A stretch of DNA of 35,407 nucleotides, from positions 1 to 35,407 of the forward strand of contig JADZCJ010000012.1 of assembly GCA_020851635.1 (NCBI GenBank), in the 5' to 3' direction. A program made the position numbers and the translations under genes. Origin of the DNA: Anaerolineae bacterium. Its GTDB lineage: Bacteria; Chloroflexota; Anaerolineae; UBA4142; SHND01. Of the stretch, positions 32,117 to 35,407 are shown in pieces. The notes under the pieces are model-generated. The model was not told the origin of the DNA. It did not search any database and worked only from the letters and a program-made list of their open reading frames with translations. The stretch's first letter is position 1; every line of letters begins with the position of its first letter.

Positions 32117-33652
32117 ATGGCATATCTCCTCGGCATTGACGTGAGCACCACCGCCACCAAGGCGCTGGTGATTGACGAGCGCGGCGCGGTTGCCGCCACC
32201 GCGAGCGACGAATACGAGTTTTTCACGCCGCGTCCCTTGTGGGCGGAACAAAACCCCCACGATTGGTGGCGAGCGTGTATCAACGTGGTCCGGCGTGTGC
32301 TGGAACAAGTGCCTGCGTCAGAGATTGCGGGCATCGGGCTGACGGGACAGATGCACGGCTTGGTGTTGTTGGATGCGGACGGTGACGTGCTGCGCCCGTG
32401 CATCATGTGGAACGACCAGCGCACCGCCAAACAATGTGCGGAAATCACCGAGCGCGCGGGCGGCGCATCAAGTCTGCTCCAACTCATCGGCAACCCCGTC
32501 CTGCCCGGTTTTACCGCGCCCAAAATCTTGTGGGTGCGCGAGAACGAACCCGAGGTGTATGCGCGCGCCGCGCACGTCCTTTTGCCCAAGGATTATTTGC
32601 GCTACAAATTGACGAGCGCGTATGCGACCGAGATGTCCGATGCGTCGGGCACTGCGCTGTTGGATGTGGCGCAGCGCGCATGGTCGGACGATTTGCTCAA
32701 GGCGATCAACCTTCCCCGCGCGTGGCTGCCCGCGGTACACGAATCACCCGTCGTCAGCGCGAAAATTTCCGCACAAGCCGCGCTTGAGACGGGTTTGTTG
32801 CAAGGAACGCCCGTAGTGGGCGGCGGCGGCGACCAGGCGGCGCAAGCGGTGGGCACAGGGATTATCCGGCAGGGCATCGTCAGCGCCACGCTCGGCACAT
32901 CGGGGGTGGTGTTTGCCTCGTCCGACTCGTACCGGCTGGAACCGAACGGTCTGCTCCACGCATTTTGTCACGCCGTGCCGGGCAAATGGCACCTGATGGG
33001 CGTAATGCTGTCCGCTGCCGGTTCATTCCGTTGGTTTCGTGATGCGTTCGGCGCGGTAGAGCGCGAGCGCGCGCGGCTGGAAAACCGCGATGTGTATGAT
33101 ATTTTGACGGCGCAAGCGGCGCGCGTTGCGGCGGGCAGCGAGGGCTTGATCTTTTTGCCGTATCTTTCGGGTGAACGGACCCCGTATCCGGACCCGCACG
33201 CGCGGGGCACATTTTTTGGCATCACCCTGCGGCATGGCAAAGAGCATTTTGTGCGCGCGGTGTTGGAGGGAGTCGCGTATGGCTTGTGCGATTCGCTGGA
33301 ACTGATGCGCGCGTTGGGGTTGGACATTTCACAGGTGCGCGCGTCGGGCGGCGGCGCGCGCAGTCCGTTGTGGCGTCAAATTCTCGCCGATGTGTTTGAT
33401 TCCGCAATCGCTTTGGTGAATATCACCGAGGGCGCGGCGTTCGGCGCGGCGCTGCTGGCGGGAGTGGGCGCGGGCGTGTATGCGAACGTCGAGGCGGCGT
33501 GTGCGGCGACCATCGTCGTCACCGACGCGGTCAAACCCGGACCCGCCGTGTCGGTGTATGGCGACTATTATCAGGTCTACCGCAAACTCTATCCCGCGCT
33601 CAAGGACTCGTTCCGACAGGTGGGTGAGGTCGCGGCGCGGCATGGATTCTAA
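32117..33652 (+). CDS. xylB: Xylulokinase (FGGY family)
   Basis: This 511-residue kinase phosphorylates D-xylulose to xylulose 5-phosphate for the pentose phosphate pathway. The first FGGY domain has the phosphate-binding GIDVSTTATKALVID and the xylulokinase-like GLTGQMHGLVLLD and IMWNDQRT. The probable catalytic base is Asp239 in GGGGDQAAQAVGTG. The second domain has LPYLSGERTPYPDPHARG and VRASGGGARSPLW, standard for XylB. Length is normal and no defect is seen. It follows the GH3 gene by 29 bases and ends in a strong terminator. Other FGGY kinases are possible, but the MHG and WNDQRT context favours xylulokinase. It fits with the XylR-like regulator and sugar transporter at the other end of the window, although they are about 24 kb apart. 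Confidence 0.9.
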   Translation: MAYLLGIDVSTTATKALVIDERGAVAATASDEYEFFTPRPLWAEQNPHDWWRACINVVRRVLEQVPASEIAGIGLTGQMHGLVLLDADGDVLRPCIMWNDQRTAKQCAEITERAGGASSLLQLIGNPVLPGFTAPKILWVRENEPEVYARAAHVLLPKDYLRYKLTSAYATEMSDASGTALLDVAQRAWSDDLLKAINLPRAWLPAVHESPVVSAKISAQAALETGLLQGTPVVGGGGDQAAQAVGTGIIRQGIVSATLGTSGVVFASSDSYRLEPNGLLHAFCHAVPGKWHLMGVMLSAAGSFRWFRDAFGAVERERARLENRDVYDILTAQAARVAAGSEGLIFLPYLSGERTPYPDPHARGTFFGITLRHGKEHFVRAVLEGVAYGLCDSLELMRALGLDISQVRASGGGARSPLWRQILADVFDSAIALVNITEGAAFGAALLAGVGAGVYANVEAACAATIVVTDAVKPGPAVSVYGDYYQVYRKLYPALKDSFRQVGEVAARHGF

Positions 33653-33688
33653 AAACGGCGGTGCGAGTTTTCGCACCGCCGTTTTTTT
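33651..33688. terminator. Bidirectional terminator between xylB and the choice-of-anchor B gene
   Basis: AAAAACGGCGGTGCGA (33651-33666) pairs perfectly with TCGCACCGCCGTTTTT (33671-33686) around a GTTT loop, with the T-run reaching 33688. The A-run on one side and T-run on the other let it work for both convergent transcripts. It overlaps both stop codons: xylB TAA at 33650-33652 and the opposite gene's TAA at 33689-33687. Confidence 0.92.
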
Positions 33689-35330
33689 ACTGCACCATGA
33701 ATTTTTGAATGGGACCCTTGTGGCAGCCCCACGCGTTGCATGCCCGCACTCGCCAGACATACATCTTGCCATGCTCCAATTCGGGCGTGAGATACCTGGT
33801 CTTGGTCACATTCACGCGCTCCAGCAGGATTTTGCTCTGTCCCGTGAATTCATACAACAAGACCGTATAACTCGACGCACACGGCTCCGCCTGCCATTTC
33901 AGCCGCACACGCGTTTTGTTCAACATCGTATTATTTGGTGGCGTCGCGTCCGTCGTCATGCCGGGCTTGTGGGAACAAGGCGGCGGGTTCGGTTCGGGCT
34001 GTGGTTGTACGATAAACAGCCCTTGCTCGATGCCCGCAATCGTCACCACGCCGCTGGCATAAAACGGATAGACATTCCACGCCGCGTTGAATTCCGGTCT
34101 GTCGTCGGCAGGATAAATATCAAAAAAACCGACCTCGCGCAGTTTTCCGGCAGTTACATTCGAGGCGTCCAACACGCGCAGCCCCGCGCGATAATTTGCC
34201 TGATACAGGCGGTCGCCGACAATATACTGGTTGTGGTCAATTGCCCGTGATTTCGCGTGATGCGTGCCGATGAGCTGCGGGTTATCGAGATCGCGCACAT
34301 CCCAAATATAGGTATAGGATGTGTGGGCAAAAAGCACTTCGTCATACTCGTCGTCTACAACAAAATACTGCTGGTCCTCGGTCAACCAGCCCTGGTGGGT
34401 ATAGCCCGCATCCAGGTAGGGCTTGCGCGCGATTTGCTTCGGATTCTGCTTGTCGGTCACATCCACCAGTGTCAAGGTATCTTCATTGGCGTTGAAACAA
34501 ACCTCGCTCCCTTGAAAAGTCGCGTCGGGTCCGTGATAGAGGACACATTGCGAGTCGTGAGTGTAACCGTCACTCCCAAAGCAGCGGACGAATTTGGGGT
34601 TGAGCGGGTCGCGCACGTCCACAATATGCAAGCCGCCGTTGCAGGTGTTGCTGCCGTTCACATAGGCATATCCCGTCTCCGGGTTCACCGTGATCGTATG
34701 CCCGTTGTCAAAGCCCGCATAGTGCGCGGTTTCCGAAAATTTCGCGGGTGGATTGGGCACATTCCGCAGTTGGCGCAGGTCAAAAATTTGCAGTCCGTGC
34801 GCGCCATTCCGGTCCGAAACGATCAGCGCATAAAAGCCATAGGTCTTGAGTTCGCGCCACCAGGAGGCCTTGGTGTGCGTTGGCAAATTGCCGAGATAAA
34901 TCGGATTCTCGGGGTCGCTGATATCCACAAAGGACGTGCCATTGGTGCGCCCCAACAGCGCATATTCCTTGTGCGTGTCCGGGTCGGTCCAACCCCAACT
35001 GCTGCTGGCAAGCCCGCCGCCGAGATCGGCAAGCGGCATAAAGGCGAGCAAATCCACATTCAAACAAGGATACAGATCATTTGCCTTGCCGCCGATACAG
35101 GGTTTGTTCGACAATCGTTCGGTCTGCTCGATGGGCAAGAGGTTGACGCCTTTATGCGAGTCGCGATGCTGCATGGACTCGATGGGAATTTTCGGGGGAA
35201 AAAATGTAGGTTGCGGCGTGGGCTGCGCCGCCAACACGCGAGGCATGGCGGGTGTTGGCGCCATCAAAACACCCGTTACAACTCCAACCATGATCAGACC
35301 AAAAAGAATAAATTGAACGGTTCGCTTCAT
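33687..35330 (-). CDS. Secreted LVIVD-repeat, choice-of-anchor B family protein with fibronectin-III-like domain
   Basis: This 547-residue protein starts MKRTVQFILFGLIMVG, a Sec signal peptide with likely cleavage near VLAAQ (about 36), followed by a Pro/Thr linker. The body (about 95-415) contains repeated blades with the LVIVD-like pattern: TSFVDISDPENPIYLG, LHIVDVRDPLNPKFV, LTLVDVTDKQNPKQI and YIWDVRDLDNPQLIG. This is the beta-propeller-like 'choice-of-anchor B' family. A Pro-rich spacer leads to a C-terminal fibronectin-III-like domain (about 465-547: VRLKWQAEPCASSYTVLLYE, VWRVRACNAWGC). ATG 35330 is preferred; GTG 35348 would add six residues. No sorting signal for anchoring is visible at the C-terminus. 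The function of the family is unknown. Confidence 0.88.
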   Translation of the reverse strand: MKRTVQFILFGLIMVGVVTGVLMAPTPAMPRVLAAQPTPQPTFFPPKIPIESMQHRDSHKGVNLLPIEQTERLSNKPCIGGKANDLYPCLNVDLLAFMPLADLGGGLASSSWGWTDPDTHKEYALLGRTNGTSFVDISDPENPIYLGNLPTHTKASWWRELKTYGFYALIVSDRNGAHGLQIFDLRQLRNVPNPPAKFSETAHYAGFDNGHTITVNPETGYAYVNGSNTCNGGLHIVDVRDPLNPKFVRCFGSDGYTHDSQCVLYHGPDATFQGSEVCFNANEDTLTLVDVTDKQNPKQIARKPYLDAGYTHQGWLTEDQQYFVVDDEYDEVLFAHTSYTYIWDVRDLDNPQLIGTHHAKSRAIDHNQYIVGDRLYQANYRAGLRVLDASNVTAGKLREVGFFDIYPADDRPEFNAAWNVYPFYASGVVTIAGIEQGLFIVQPQPEPNPPPCSHKPGMTTDATPPNNTMLNKTRVRLKWQAEPCASSYTVLLYEFTGQSKILLERVNVTKTRYLTPELEHGKMYVWRVRACNAWGCHKGPIQKFMVQ

Positions 35331-35362
35331 CGCGCTCCAGACCCGCACTCGATCTCGCCAAA

Positions 35363-35368
35363 ATTATA
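35363..35368 (-). promoter_or_regulatory. -10 box of the choice-of-anchor B gene
   Basis: A perfect TATAAT reads on the minus strand from 35368 to 35363, 33 bases before the ATG at 35330. No convincing -35 was found 16-18 bases upstream, and the remaining bases to 35407 show nothing else. Confidence 0.5.
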
Positions 35369-35407
35369 CCCATTTCACCTACGCAGCGACACAGGGGTGT
35401 GCGTCAC

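Overview
The window looks like a chromosomal segment of a GC-rich bacterium, most probably a Chloroflexota member of the Anaerolineae type. This is inferred from the Ala/Pro/Thr-repeat linker of the solute-binding lipoprotein, the very large multi-GAF cytosolic and membrane kinases, the many starts with weak or no Shine-Dalgarno sequence, and -10 boxes placed close to start codons. No database search was possible. No rRNA, tRNA, CRISPR array, phage or intact insertion sequence was seen.

Region 1 (1-7713, minus strand) is a carbohydrate-uptake locus. In transcription order it holds a ROK/XylR-type regulator, a solute-binding lipoprotein, two MalF/MalG-type permeases, two different ATPases and the start of a sugar epimerase/isomerase cut by the window edge. 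Stem-loops sit in three of the intercistronic gaps. A near-perfect XylR-type operator lies upstream of the regulator and covers a TTGACA box, which suggests pentose-responsive autoregulation.

Region 2 (7813-12540, plus) is a two-component pair: a 1247-residue soluble PAS/GAF histidine kinase overlapping by 4 bases an OmpR-type response regulator, closed by a strong inverted repeat. Region 3 (12591-16021, plus) is a compact operon of an ECF sigma factor, a membrane-anchored DUF4367-like putative anti-sigma factor, an ABC ATPase and an ABC-2 type permease. Opposite it lies a membrane-protein gene interrupted near its 3' end by an in-frame amber codon.

Region 4 (17101-24299, plus) holds a 2141-residue membrane histidine kinase with ten consecutive GAF-like modules and a HisKA_2-type transmitter, followed by a small sulfite-oxidase-fold molybdoenzyme and a terminator. 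Region 5 (24523-30092, plus) has a SEC-C zinc-motif protein, a SWIM zinc-finger protein 12 bases downstream, and a second, larger sulfite-oxidase-family enzyme. Region 6 (30095-30839, minus) is a DUF433/DUF5615 toxin-antitoxin-like pair.

Region 7 (30847-33652, plus) is a GH3 beta-N-acetylhexosaminidase whose Tat/lipoprotein signal sequence lies in another reading frame, followed by a xylulokinase. A symmetric terminator is shared with the convergent gene of Region 8 (33687-35330, minus), a secreted LVIVD-repeat 'choice-of-anchor B' protein with a C-terminal fibronectin-III-like domain. The uptake operon, XylR-like regulator and xylulokinase together suggest pentose use, but the substrate is not proven by the sequence.
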